This document shows, one piece after another, positions 19,856-31,246 of a DNA stretch of 44,215 bases. The notes beneath the pieces are model-generated. The model made no database searches. It had not been told where the DNA came from and saw only the letters and a list, made by a program, of their open reading frames with translations. Source of the DNA: Cladosporium sp. IMV 00045 (lineage: Eukaryota > Ascomycota > Dothideomycetes > Cladosporiales > Cladosporiaceae); the NCBI GenBank assembly GCA_001931905.2, contig MSJI02000485.1:1-44215 (forward strand), written 5' to 3'. A program made the translations under genes and the position numbers. Within the stretch, counting starts at the first letter, position 1; each line of letters opens with the position of its first letter.

Positions 19856-22800
19856 CTAAGAAAGGTGGAAGGACCCCTGGCCCTCTTTGACGGCGACGTC
19901 GAGCCTGGCGCGCATGATGTCGATGTCGCTGTAGTCAGGCATCTTGAGGTAATTGACGCAAGTCATGACGGAGGGGAGGAATTCGTCCGAAGTGTAGGGC
20001 GCTTCGGCGGGTTTGCAGACGACGGTGAACATGGGCGTGAGAGCCTTGAAACCTGTGTTGAAGAACGTCAGTTAGTTGGGATGCTCTGAATGAAGGTGTT
20101 GAGATGTGGATGCAAGAAAGACTTACCACCAATAGGCAGCTTGGGACTACCGGTGATGAACTGCAAGAAACCCCTCCTGCCCTCCTCGGGGAGCTCGCTC
20201 ATGATCTGCAACAAGTTGCGCACGCTCTTGCTGTCGAGATTGTATCCGTGGTCGGCCTTGATGGAGTCCATCAGAGTCTCCAGGCTCCAGTCCTCTTCCA
20301 CGCGGCCGAAGAGCATGACCAACTCATCGGGTGTGAAAGCCTTGAGAGCGGAGTACGGGAAGACTTGGCTGAAACCGGAGCGGAAAGCGTCGACCTGGCG
20401 CTGAACGCCGGAGGAGAGGGTCACTTCAACGACCTTCTTGATGTAGCTGTTGACGTTCTCGATCGTGACTGGGACGTCCGCACCGGATGGCGTAAGCTCA
20501 ATGTTCGAATATCCAGGGAGCGTGAAGTCCAGGCCGAGATCCTCGATCTTCGCATCGTTAATGCGAATCTGATCGATCTTCGCAGCCTTCTGCACATCTG
20601 ACAGACGCGTGTCTTCGTCAATACGCTGCTTCGCGCTGACGTATTTCTTGAGGATCTTGAGCGACCTGGCCAAGTCTTGATCGACCGTAGCAACAGCACC
20701 CAAGTTGATGGGCAGCCCGCCATCGCCGACGCGGAAAAAGGTCGGGTTCAGGCTGACATCGATGATGCGGCTGTCGAGCATGGAACGGGCGATGAACTTG
20801 CCGAGGATCTTGAAGAGGTGCAGCACACGTTGGCCGTTCTCAGTCTTGCTAGTCTCCTCGTTCATAGGCGCAGGGAACAATCCTCGACGGCCGAATGCAT
20901 ACTCGCCGGAACCGGAGCTCTCGTTCTCACGCCACAGCTTCGTCTTCTTCCTCGAGTACTCCTTCGAAACGGTCGAGTAGAATTCGAGCGTCGGGCCCAG
21001 ACCAGTGCCGACCTCTTCAAAGTACTCAACTTCCAGCATAGACGGCGAAGAGCCGTACATCTCCATGACCTTGATTGCGGACTCCAAGATACGGTTGCGG
21101 GAGATGCGAACCTTCTGGCGCTGAGGTCGGCCCATGAACGCATGCTCTCTGTGTCTGCTGCTGCGACTCTCGTTCTCCTGCGAGGTCCAGCGCGCCATGG
21201 AACGCGAGTAGCCGAAAGAAGTCGACTGCAAGAAAAGATGGCGAGTCTCGAAGGGGAAGAGGAAGGGGTACACCCTTGCCAAATCCTCGCTCCAGCTCGG
21301 CAAGCAGTGGCTGGCAACGATGAGCGGCTCTTCCAGCTGTCTGTTCAGCTTCGCCGTAAGCTTGGTGTTGACAAATTGAGTGAGAGGCTCCTGATTGAGC
21401 TTCAGCCCAGCCTTGTTGTCGGCAATGACCTCGTCGAGGTTGGCATTCAGGTTGTGCAAGATGCTCATCAGTCTGAGAATGCTGGCCGTGGCCGGGTGCT
21501 TGTCAAGCGAAGGCGGGAGGGCACCATCGCCATGTCCCGCGGCAGCATCGTTTGTCGGCGTGAGGCTCTTGTTCTCCGATGGTGGACCAGGAACCTTCTT
21601 GTAGGAAATCGTATGAGTGGTAGACCAGATGTTGCGCGCAGAGAGTTCTTGTCCCTGTGCCTGGTTGAAGTGGCAAGCCCTGTAAATGGTAGTCTCGTCC
21701 TCGATTGGCTGTCCATTGATACTGAACTCGATGTGCCAATCTTGAGGGGTCTGCTGCACAGCAGCGGCGTAGCTCGACGGTCTGGAAGAAGAGCCTGAGG
21801 GAGTGGACAGCAGCTCTCTGGCCGCAGCCAGACGAGCAGTTGCGCTCATGCGGTCTCTGGCGGCAGCTGGTGTAGGCGTGCCTTGTGTCGGCGTGTTGAT
21901 GCGATCGCCGTCGTCGGTGTGAGGGGTGACTTTACCAGTGGTGCCGACCTCCATATTGACGGCATCAGGATCGGGCTCATCGCGTTCCATCCCTTCGTCT
22001 TCAAGGTCATCGACCAGGGCATCGAGCTCAGCTTCAACGTCCTCATCATCCTCATCGTCCTCATCAGACAGATGCGCCTCGTCAGCACACTCGAGAGGAT
22101 CTTGAGTCTCTTGCTCTGCAGCCTCAGCCTCAGCCTGAGTACCAGACTCCGCCTCCTTGGCGTCGGACGAGGTCTGCGCGGTCGCCGAAGAAGCCTGCGC
22201 AGAGCGCCTTCTAGACGACCTACGCACAGTCTTCTCCTCACCGACCGAAGCTTCAGCCTCTCCGGAAGCCTCAGGCTTCGCATTCTCGCTCTTAGACGAG
22301 CGTTTGCCGGAAGGCGGTGAAGTGCGAGATGGCAGCGGAGCTCTAGAACCAGAGCTGCGCTCACGACCAGCCATGGCAGCAGCGTAAGCAGCCATAGCCC
22401 CCGGCATGCCAGCAAAGTCGCGCGGCGGACGTGAAGATCTCGCGCGGTCGGCGAGGCTGATGCGTGGGCGGAGGTGATCATCGAGTGATTTGAAAGTGGC
22501 AATGGCGTGGATGGACACCATAATGTTTCTGTATGTGCGAGGGATGCCCGAATCCTCGTCCGCGATCAGTTTGAGGCGGATTTGCTTCGCCAGCATGGAT
22601 GCAGCACTGCTGCGGTTAGACTCGAAGGCATTGTGGTGGACAGTGATGACCTCGAAGTGCTCGGCTCTGCTCAAAAGTTCCTGGAGCTTGTGCACAAGCA
22701 CTGAAAACGACGTAGCAGGAGAGGCAGCGGATCCAGTAGCAACGGCAGTAGCTGGCTTGGACGCCATGAAAGCTTCGATGAAGTCTCCGCGGGCCTCGAG

Positions 22801-25650
22801 TTGAATCTCCTCATCCGCGTCGTTCAGAATCTCCAGGAGCATATCAACAATTCCAGAGGTCATAAGTTCGTAGGAGGTTATGCTCTCAAGGGCATCGCCG
22901 TCAAAGTACTTAGCCAAACGCTTGAACAATTCAGCGCCTCCCTGGTTGCCGACACCACCGTAACAAACTCTCAGCTCATCAGCCAGGTTGCGCAAATCGT
23001 CCAGAATACCAGTAGCCTTAGCGCGAAGCTCCTCACTACCTGCGTGGCCATGTGCCTCGATAAAACGCTTGGCGCGCAGTGTGATGACATCCTGGACGTT
23101 CATAGCGCGAGCCGGAGGAGGTCCATCAGAGGCAGCCTCAGAATCAGAGCCGTCGTCTTCATCATCGTGGTCGTGCTCATCATCTTCGTGGTCCTCGTCG
23201 TCATCATCCTCAGGATCAATGTGGTCATTAACATCCACGTCCATATCGATGTGTTCGACGGGCTCCTCGTTGTCGCTGCTGTGCTTTTCGGGCTCGGCGA
23301 CCGGCACGACAACCGTCTTGTCCTCAACCTGCTTGTCAGATGTCTCTTCGGGCTGCTCCTCTGACTTAAGAGGTCTATTGGCGAGCCTGTCGATCTCTGT
23401 CATAACTCCCTCGCGATAGAATTGCGGCCTGTAAACGGCTTCAAGACGCTTCAGCATAAGCTCAGCCTCTTGCAGAGCAAACGTGACCAATGTGGGGTTC
23501 TCCTGTTGCGAAAGAATCGAGGCCAGATGTGAAGCATAGGAGACACCACGCAGCGCTTCTTGCAAAATGTCGGTTTCAAGGTTGCTCAGCATCTTCAATT
23601 GGGCCGTCAAGACTTTCTGGCGGACGCTGAGGTTGACGGTAGAAGTGTACGCATGCATCAAGGTAGGAAACAAGATGATGGCAAAGCGTCTGACCTCTTC
23701 CGGGCATTCCTTGAGCAACTCCACACGCTTCTCGTTGGGCGCGTTCTTGCTCCTGTCGGCCATGCTAATAGAGTTGGGACCGGTGTATCCCGCATCCTGG
23801 AGATCGTCCACGAACATCAAGCCTTCGCTGCCCACAGCCGGTAGAAGCTCGCAGATGACGTTCAGCGTCTCGAAAATCTGCTCGCGCGGTGTGCGGATGA
23901 TCGACTGCATGATCACGTTCTTATCGATCTGTGAAGCAACGTCCTTCTCTGACGGCGTCGGAGGCGACACGCCGGTCAGGATCTGATAGAGGGTATCGAC
24001 GACATTCATCTTGAGGAGGTCCGCACTGAGACGAGGTGAGGCACGGGCACTGATAGACAGCACACGCAGGAACTGAGTGTGAATGCTCGGGCCGATCATA
24101 TTTGTCGAGCCAGGCAGGAGTAGACGAAGGATGGCCTTGAGCAGATCGGCACTGACAAGCTCCTCGAGCTTCGATTCATGGTACTTGAAGCTCTCGATGA
24201 CGCGAGAGACGCAGAGCGACGCTTGCTCGACGACGCGCTGGTCAGAGCTTGAGAGAGTGTTTAAGAGGATTGGCATCACATCGCGGACAGTCGGGAAGGA
24301 GTCCTCGGGAATGTTACGGCAGCAATTTGCCGCTGTGGTCACAGCCGTGCGCTGGGTGCTCGTGGCGAAGAAATCAAGATAAGTCAAGCAGGCAGTTAAA
24401 CCGCCCTCACGTACGATAGACGCCGGGAACTCCACACTGATCTTCTCCAAAGTCGTGAGAGCCTGCTCGGCGAGGTCGATGAAGTGAATCTCGAGGAGTT
24501 TCTGGCAGAGGATTGGTACAGCACCGCCGTAGACAACGCTGGCAGTAGCGGCGGGCAATGCCTCCATCAAGTTTGCAATGCAGCGGCAGGCCAGAAGCAT
24601 GATCTCCGGGTTCTCTTCGCCCGTGAAGTCGTTTGGTTGCATGAGAGTCACGAGCTCTTTCACGAATTGGTCAGGTGCAAAGTGGCCGGCAAGATTGTCT
24701 TCGTTTGACACGAGCAACAGCTCTGAAAGCTCGGACAGAGCTACAAGTTGGGTTGATGAATCGTCCTTAGCACGTAGCTGTTCCAGAATGCCTCGCAGAC
24801 GGCTGCCAGTGCTCGACAGCATCGAAGTCATAGCTCGTAGCTGACCTGTCAATCCTGCCAGAGCTCCAGGACCTCCAAAGCGACCGAGGAACCCACCAGA
24901 GCTGAAAGGGTCGCCGCCTGCACGATCCAGAGCATCGAGATCTTCGTCCAAAAGGCGTCTTCTTGCCTCGCTAGCGCCCTCAACGCCTTCCTGTGTGTCT
25001 TCTTGTTCATCCTCGTCGTCCTCCTGATCCTTCGGCTCTTCAGTGGCCTTTTCGTCGACGTCTTTCATCAGAGTATCGTGATCCTTCCTAGAGCCTCTCT
25101 TTGACTTCCTCGAGCTCGTACCAGAGGCAGAAGGTGTGGGTTCTGCTTTCTCATCAGCATGCTGCGTTGTCGCCAGATCCTTTGCCATGGACGTACCATC
25201 CTTGCCACTCTTGCGGCGGCTGCTCTTCTTTTTTGAACTGTCTTTCTGTGTGCTGTTCTGTGGCGATGTTTCTCCCGACGTGCTCGAAGACGGTCTGCTA
25301 GGATCAGTCATGTCCTCAGCCTTCTTGCGACTGCTGCCGTACCCAGCACCTGACATCGCCGCTGTGGTGGACTTTTTCTTGCGCTTCTTGGGAGTCTCCT
25401 CCGACTCGGGAGCGTCAGAGGGTGGTGGCGGTTGTTGGGATTCTTCTGCACGCGGCCGCTTAACCCTCCTGCTTTCTCTGCGGTTGGTGGGTGACTGGTC
25501 GGTGGGAGCGGCCTTGCGTTTGCGAGTGGAGGCGTTCGGGTTTGGGATGTCGTTGGTGGGGTCGTTTGGCGGTGGATTGGAGTCGTTGGTGGAGGGTGGG
25601 CTATCTGCGGCGAGCCTCGCTGAGGACGAGCGAGTCACTCTTTGTGACAT
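19856..25650 (-). CDS. UFD4: HECT-type E3 ubiquitin ligase Ufd4/TRIP12
   Basis: Ufd4 ubiquitinates N-terminal ubiquitin fusions and cooperates with the N-end rule ligase. Two exons, 20127-25650 and 19856-20052, give 1906 residues. The 74-bp intron (20053-20126; GTAAGT, CTAACTGAC, CACAG) splits the codon in PIGG-FKALTP. The N-terminus is basic, serine-rich and probably nuclear-targeted. An armadillo/HEAT-like region follows at about 250-700 ([20 protein letters not shown], then [19 protein letters not shown]). Next is a strongly acidic tract ([14 protein letters not shown]). The HECT domain covers about 1510-1906, with [37 protein letters not shown] and the terminal FHLS. The catalytic cysteine is about residue 1873, in the last exon. 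The length is larger than yeast Ufd4 (1483) but near fungal and TRIP12-type proteins. Confidence 0.96.
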
Positions 25651-26589
25651 TGGTAAGTGACCGTCGGATCAGAAGCTTGTGTGATTTGAGTGGTTGCGTG
25701 CCGACGGCGGGCAGGCAGGCATATGCAAGTAGCAGTGAGGTCAGGCAGGCTGGATGCTCAGCTGCATTCGTGAGAATGGTTCAGAGAGCGGGAGACGGCG
25801 AGGTGGTGGAAGTAGAAGTAGAGGTGGAGAGTGTATGAAAGATGGTGGTAGGATTGAAGGTGGCGAAGTGCGGTGAGTGTGAAAGGAGCGTGTGTTTTAA
25901 AGAAAGCTCGTGTGGCATGTGGGAGTGTCTCGGTGCAGGCAAGGCAAGGCAAGAGAGGTAGCGGTTATGGATGGGTTTGGGTGGTAGAGGGACACACACA
26001 CACCTAGGCGAGGAAGTTCGCATCACTCATTATTGTCTGTGCTTAGCGAGTGACGTGAAGGTGTTCTTGTGATCAGGCAGAAGTTGTGTTGTTGTTATTG
26101 TAGAATGTGAAGGAGTGCATGGGCGAGAGGGTGAATATGCGAGTGGAGTGAGAGTTGATAAAGTGATAGGTCTTAAGTTGCTCATCATCCCGACGGCCCA
26201 AGTCGACACTTCGATGGCTCCGCACGTGAGCCCTGACTGCTGGCTGGCTGGCCCTGCCCGCTCTGCAGTTGCCGCTTGGCAGGTGACGATGATGATGATT
26301 ATTGATCGGGGGCATTATTCAAAAGCCGGTTCAAGAAACGTCACTACTGGAAGACGCTCTTCACTTACGGCATCGACATGTTTGCTACAGCGCGCGAGAC
26401 TGATAAGGAGCAGCGGGTTGACATGTGCGTTTGACATTTCACGGCTCTATTTACTTATGATCGTCTCTTTCTCTTCTCAGCAAATCATCCTCATTAACTC
26501 GGCCATATCATCTCTTCCATGAAGCAAATCTCATGATACCATCTATTATAGAGCAACGGTGGCCCAGTCCGAACCCCTGGCAATACATC
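25651..26589. promoter_or_regulatory. UFD4 promoter and GH16 3' flank
   Basis: Both flanking genes are on the minus strand. The interval holds the UFD4 promoter and leader on the left and the GH16 3' end on the right. A short (AC)6 microsatellite lies at 25992-26003. The open frames here do not start with ATG or lack conserved sequence. Confidence 0.5.
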
Positions 26590-28054
26590 TCAAGAATCGA
26601 CCTGACGCGGCGGACCAACACGCATGGTCCCACCCGGCTGCAATCCCACAGTCGTCGGTTCCTCAGTATGAGCAACTCCCGTCGAGGCCGGCCTTGAAGA
26701 AGACCGCGGAACTGGCGCAGTTGTCGTAAATGGTGCAGGAGGAGTCCACGTCGCCGGCCAGGCTGCGCCAGCGTAAGAGGACTTGCTCTCCAGAGGCGCC
26801 GGTCCAGAAGCCTGCACTGTCTCCGAGCCGGAAACTTCGTACACGTCCAGGTAATTGACTTCCCAGTAGGACTCGACAAAGGCTTGTGGATTGTTTGCGA
26901 CGTAGATGTTGCACGATTCCCAGGATTGATCAGTGGCCTGAAGGATAATTGTCAGCTCCTCTCACAGCACGCCGGGCATGCCGCAAATAAGTATGGAGAT
27001 CATTCGTAACTCACCATCGGACAACCATGCTTCTGGAAAGTGTTCCCAGCATTGCTGCCACAAAAGTCCGTGTTAAATACCATCATCTGGTCATGGAAAT
27101 GCGCGTCGAAATCGCATGAGCCCTCGAAATTCGCCACCGGATCGCCGAATTCACTCAAGAGAGGCTTCTTCTTCTTATCACCAAGAGACGGCGGAATGGC
27201 ATTGCGTGGGAACGTCCACATCTTCATGCCTTGGGACGTCCACAGCATCGCGAAGACGCCACCTCCAGCAGCATTGAAGGCAGATCTAGTCGGTCGGTTG
27301 GAAGACACAGTGCAGCCGGTGTAGGAGTTTGCATGCTGGTGGAAGCAACATTAGCATTGACAACACCGACTCGGCTTCCTGGTAAGTCTTACCGCACAAT
27401 CATTTGTTACGAGCGTCCCAGACTGTCCAGTACCAGCAACACTGCAATTCGGTTCTGCCGAAGAATGCAGCGACATGATATTGACCGGCTGGTTGTTGGT
27501 CTGTTCGATGATGTCCATCTCACCAGTCTCAGGCCAGACACCAGTGCCGACAAACCAGAAGGCAGGCCAAGCACCACAGCTGCAGAGAAGTCAGTCAAAC
27601 GGTCAGCTCCTCTTCTCACCGCCTTCCGCTCCCTCTTCATTTCATTCCTCATCAGAAAGAAGGAAAACAGAAAAACGTACACATTCCCCGGCAAATGCTT
27701 CAAATCCAACACCCAAAGCCCATGCGTATAAGTCTCCACACTCTGCAACCTCACACTCATCCTCCCCAGATTCGCACCCGGATCAAGCACACTCTTCGTA
27801 TCGACGCCCCAACGCGCCACGCCAGAATCTCCCACTTCCGTGAGGTTGATCAGACCGTGCTGCTCGGCGACGGCCAAGCTGACGTAGTCGACGTAGCCGA
27901 ACGTCGGGTCGAAGCCTTCGTACAGCGTGAAAGCGCGGTTGAAGAAGTCGAGGCCGCGGTGGGTGGTGAGGTGGGAGAGGGTTAGTTGGGAAGTAAGGGG
28001 GGTGGGGAGGAGGGTGAGGAGGATGAGGGGGAGGGTTAGGAGGAGGGGAGCCAT
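26590..28054 (-). CDS. Secreted GH16 endo-1,3(4)-beta-glucanase
   Basis: Four exons (27681-28054, 27393-27579, 27015-27335, 26590-26937) encode 409 residues. The introns are 101, 57 and 77 bp, starting GTACGT, GTAAGA and GTGAGT and ending CAG. The N-terminus MAPLLLTLPLILLTLLPTPL is a signal peptide. The GH16 fold is clear: FFNRAFTLYEGFDPTFGYVDYVS, CGAWPAFWFVGTGVWP, and the catalytic motif GEMDIIEQTNN with nucleophile and acid/base at about E145 and E150. Later come AFNAAGGGVFAMLWTSQGMK, FNTDFCGSNAGN and DQSWESCNIYVANNPQAFVE. Family members cut beta-1,3 or mixed-linked glucans in fungal or plant cell walls; which one is not decided here. The tail is Pro/Ser/Thr-rich with no clear GPI signal, so a released or wall-associated enzyme is likely. 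Confidence 0.93.
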
Positions 28055-29020
28055 GGTTGCTGTTGGTGTCTGCGGTTGTGTGTTCGGTTGTTAGGTCCAC
28101 GGGAGAGGAGAGGAGAGGATGGAGTGTGGTGATGAGATATAAATTACCTCGAAAGTAAAGACCTTCATAAGGTAATCGGTTGGTCAAATGTAGCACCTGC
28201 CATCTCTCCTGAAACCCATCGTGCCAGACCACGAGGAAAGAGCGAAGCGCTCGTCTTTTCATCCGCACCTGTACGCGTAGCACAAGCATCAAACCGTCAG
28301 TCCATCTGATGAGAGCCTCGAAGAACCACCTGTCAAAGCGCACAAAAATCATAACCCATACCCGTGCCAGTAACCCACAGCTCAAGTCATCTCATCGACA
28401 CTCACAACACTCCCGAGTCCATCATCCCACCGACGAGTACATCTAAGCAGACGTCAATCGGCACATGGTTCACTTGTACGCGCATAAACAAAAACATTCA
28501 TTCGGACCCCCGTCTCCCAGTCTTCAAACACCAAAAACATCAAAGGCCGCACAAGTCAAATCACTCACTCATCACACTCGACCAAACCAACGGCTCACAA
28601 GTTCCACGAACCCGGAGATGACCTCCTCCCCTTCACGGATGCAGCGTTACACCGGGACAGCCATTGTTTCGGCGTAGGCCGAGAGAAGTCCAAGGTACCT
28701 TATTATTCACTGACGAGAGTAAAAGTCGAGGAAGCAAAGATCTTCGTTATGAACAAGTGAGGATTGTTGTGTGTAGCGGAGAGTTTGGAAAGGCCAACAA
28801 TGAACAACTTTAGGTAATAATATACATGAGTCGAGTGCTGCTCTATACGTCCAACTGTTCTTTCTTTCCTAACTCGCTCCCTTCCAAATAGGGGGGTCCC
28901 ATCTGTTCATTTGTTTGGCCACAGCGATATGGGCTTTCAATATATCTACAATAAACAAAGGTGAAACTATCGCAACAAGAAGATATCTTACAGATCGTGG
29001 CACTTCTTCCAATCCCTCAA
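28055..29020. promoter_or_regulatory. GH16 promoter and COX15 3' flank
   Basis: A TATA-like TTTATATC (minus strand, about 28136-28143) lies about 80 bp before the GH16 ATG and is followed by a C/A-rich leader, as expected for a fungal promoter. The rest is non-coding sequence with no recognisable RNA gene. The part next to 29021 should be the COX15 3' untranslated region. Confidence 0.5.
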
Positions 29021-30556
29021 TCACCGCCCAAGCTTCGCATTCATCATCGCATCCGGCCCCCTCCTGCCCACCTGCGCCTTCGCGCCATTCGCAGCAGCCG
29101 CCTTCTTCACCAATTGCAACGTGCGCGTCGGAATCCACACCCTGCTGCCTAACAGAAAGACACCACTCAACAGCGCCAACGCGCCAGCCTGATGCGCAGC
29201 AGCCAGCGGCGTAGGAACCAGATACCAGAGCGTGGTGATCCCCAGCACGACCTGGAGAGAAACCAGATGCACAACGCCGAGCATGCCCTTCTTCGCGTCC
29301 TTGGGCAGAAGCGCGCGCACGCGCGGCGAGAAGCGCGAGTAGCCCCACAGCGCGATGATGGCGGTGAAAGTGGTGGTAGCCAGAGCGCGGTGGTCGAGTT
29401 GGACGAGCACGGGGTTTTCCAGCATGTTGCGCCACCAGAGGTCAGACTTGTCGGGGACGTGGGAGTAGAAAGGGTCGAGGAGTTCGCGCGTAGGCGGGAG
29501 GAACGCCTGCCCCATCCACGGGAAGTCGTTGTAGATCATGCCTGCGTCGAGACCGGCCACGAGAGCGCCGGACATGGCTGTTGTGAAGACCAGGGCGCTG
29601 AGAGCGGCGGTCAGGCGGCGGAAGGGGCGGAGTGCGGGGGATTGGAGGGTTTCCAGGGCGCGGAGGCCTTCTTCGGGGTTGGCGAGGAGGCGGTGTTGGC
29701 GCAGGATGACCAGGCCGTTCCAGAACATGTAGAGGTAGGCGACGAAGGCGGTTCCCAGGTGGGCGGCGAGGCGGTATTGGGAGACGCGGGGGTGGGTGCC
29801 GGTTTCGAGGAGTTCGTCTTTCAGCCCGGACTTGACCATCCACCAGCCGATGACGCCTTGGAAGCCGATGAGGGCGCAGATGCCGCCGAGGCGCCAGGCC
29901 ATGGGTTTGCTGACTCTGCGCCGAGCGACGAAGTAGATCGTGGGGAGGAGGAAGGTGATGCCGACGACACGGCCCCAGAGGCGGTGGCCCCATTCCATCC
30001 AGTAGATTTGCTTGAAGTCTTCCAGGTCCATGTGAGAGTTGAGCATTTTGAACTCAGGGCTCTGCTTGTAGCGATTGTATTCATATTCCCAATGGTCCTG
30101 GTTCATGGGCGGGAAGGAGCCGGTGACTGGTCGCCATTCTGTGATGCTGAGACCGGACTCTGTGAGTCGGGTGAGGCCGCCGAAGACGACGATACCGAAT
30201 ACGCTGACAGCAGAACCAAGTAGCCAGTATGCGACGCTCTTGCTGCTCGTTTCGGGGAAGGAGGAGGATTTTGCTGACTTGGTGGAGGATTGGCCAATGG
30301 TCTGGCTGAGTGCTCCTAGAGGAGAGCCACTTGCCTGGGTAGCGGCGGAAGAGTTGTATCGAGGTGCTGGTGAGATGCGATAGTGGCCTGGTTGGCGGAA
30401 GGCCTGGAGGAAGGGAGTCTGGCGGAGAGATTTGTAGGGTTGTTGGCGCTGCTGCTGGTGGATGCACCTCTTGCAGACGAATGCGTCTTCCAGGATCTTG
30501 CCCGCCTTGAAGGCTAGGCGTGCTCGTACGGGCGACAAGGCTATTGAGGCCGCCAT
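29021..30556 (-). CDS. COX15: Heme A synthase Cox15 (mitochondrial inner membrane)
   Basis: Cox15 oxidises the C8 methyl of heme O to make heme A for cytochrome c oxidase. The 511-residue product starts at the ATG at 30556. The frame stays open to a TTG at 30631, but MAASIALSPVRARLAFKAGK is a better start and a typical mitochondrial presequence. Seen: FGIVVFGGLTRLTESGLSIT, ITEWRPVTGSFPPM, and four heme-ligand-type histidines at about H191 (WGHRLWGR), H266 (RLAAHLGTAF), H389 (QLDHRALATT) and H455 (AAAHQAGAL). About eight hydrophobic segments are present. Length fits the family (yeast 486). No intron is seen. The coding strand turns from C-rich to G-rich near 29450. Confidence 0.96.
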   Translation of the reverse strand: MAASIALSPVRARLAFKAGKILEDAFVCKRCIHQQQRQQPYKSLRQTPFLQAFRQPGHYRISPAPRYNSSAATQASGSPLGALSQTIGQSSTKSAKSSSFPETSSKSVAYWLLGSAVSVFGIVVFGGLTRLTESGLSITEWRPVTGSFPPMNQDHWEYEYNRYKQSPEFKMLNSHMDLEDFKQIYWMEWGHRLWGRVVGITFLLPTIYFVARRRVSKPMAWRLGGICALIGFQGVIGWWMVKSGLKDELLETGTHPRVSQYRLAAHLGTAFVAYLYMFWNGLVILRQHRLLANPEEGLRALETLQSPALRPFRRLTAALSALVFTTAMSGALVAGLDAGMIYNDFPWMGQAFLPPTRELLDPFYSHVPDKSDLWWRNMLENPVLVQLDHRALATTTFTAIIALWGYSRFSPRVRALLPKDAKKGMLGVVHLVSLQVVLGITTLWYLVPTPLAAAHQAGALALLSGVFLLGSRVWIPTRTLQLVKKAAAANGAKAQVGRRGPDAMMNAKLGR

Positions 30557-31246
30557 GGCTGGTGCAGACTCACAAGGATGCCAGCCAATGCAGTGGCAGG
30601 ATGAGAGTCGAGACGATACAATCAGAGTCAAGAATGGGAAGGCTGACTAAAAGCCGAGTTGCTAGTGCATATTCGCGGTATGGACTGTCTTGTCATGCCG
30701 AACGGCGAACTGCGGACTAAGGTGGACTCCACCACTATGGACAAGAGAGGGCTTAAGGGTTCAGGTGTAGCGGCGGCGACTAAGGACGGGGCTAGAAGGA
30801 GAAGAAACAACCTTAACCGCGTGCGCTGTGCCATGACGGAATGCCGAACATCTTTCTCTCCTCCACCTCCGCCGGGGCTGTGGCCGACATGCGCATGTGC
30901 TCAGTGAGAGAAGAGAGCTGAGCTCGCGTATTGCTGTACTGCTGTACATGTACTGATGTGCTGTCTACAACGGCTCTGCACTTCTTGTCTTCATCTCCGG
31001 GTCTTTTCTTGATTATTCCCTACAACACCACACCTACTTCTGCCAAAATCACCCACCTTTTCTCGCCATTATCAGCATTATAATTTCCCTTCCGCGCCTG
31101 TCCCACCTTGCAGTGTTTTGTCCCCCAAAACTGCCCGCCAAATGACCTCACCGTCTTGACTCTTGCACCGCCAGCCGGTCATCCCCCCACCAGCTTCCTC
31201 CACCTAGCCTGCGCTTGTGATCGCCGCCCACATTCCAACTTTCGTC
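30557..31246. promoter_or_regulatory. Divergent promoter COX15 / BTB gene
   Basis: This 690-bp interval lies between the two ATGs. The right part (about 30985-31240) is pyrimidine-rich on the plus strand, as expected for the BTB-gene promoter and leader. A CCAAT word lies at 30585-30589, close to the COX15 start. No gene is seen. Confidence 0.55.

Noticed and set aside
26115..26522. 135-codon frame with hydrophobic segments upstream of UFD4
   Set aside because: It starts at GTG, has no in-frame conserved sequence and lies in promoter DNA.
30557..30631. Extension of COX15 to an upstream start
   Set aside because: The upstream codon is TTG, while the ATG at 30556 begins a normal mitochondrial presequence.
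31217..31246. Ten extra N-terminal residues for the BTB protein
   Set aside because: The upstream codon is GTG; the ATG at 31247 has a usable context.
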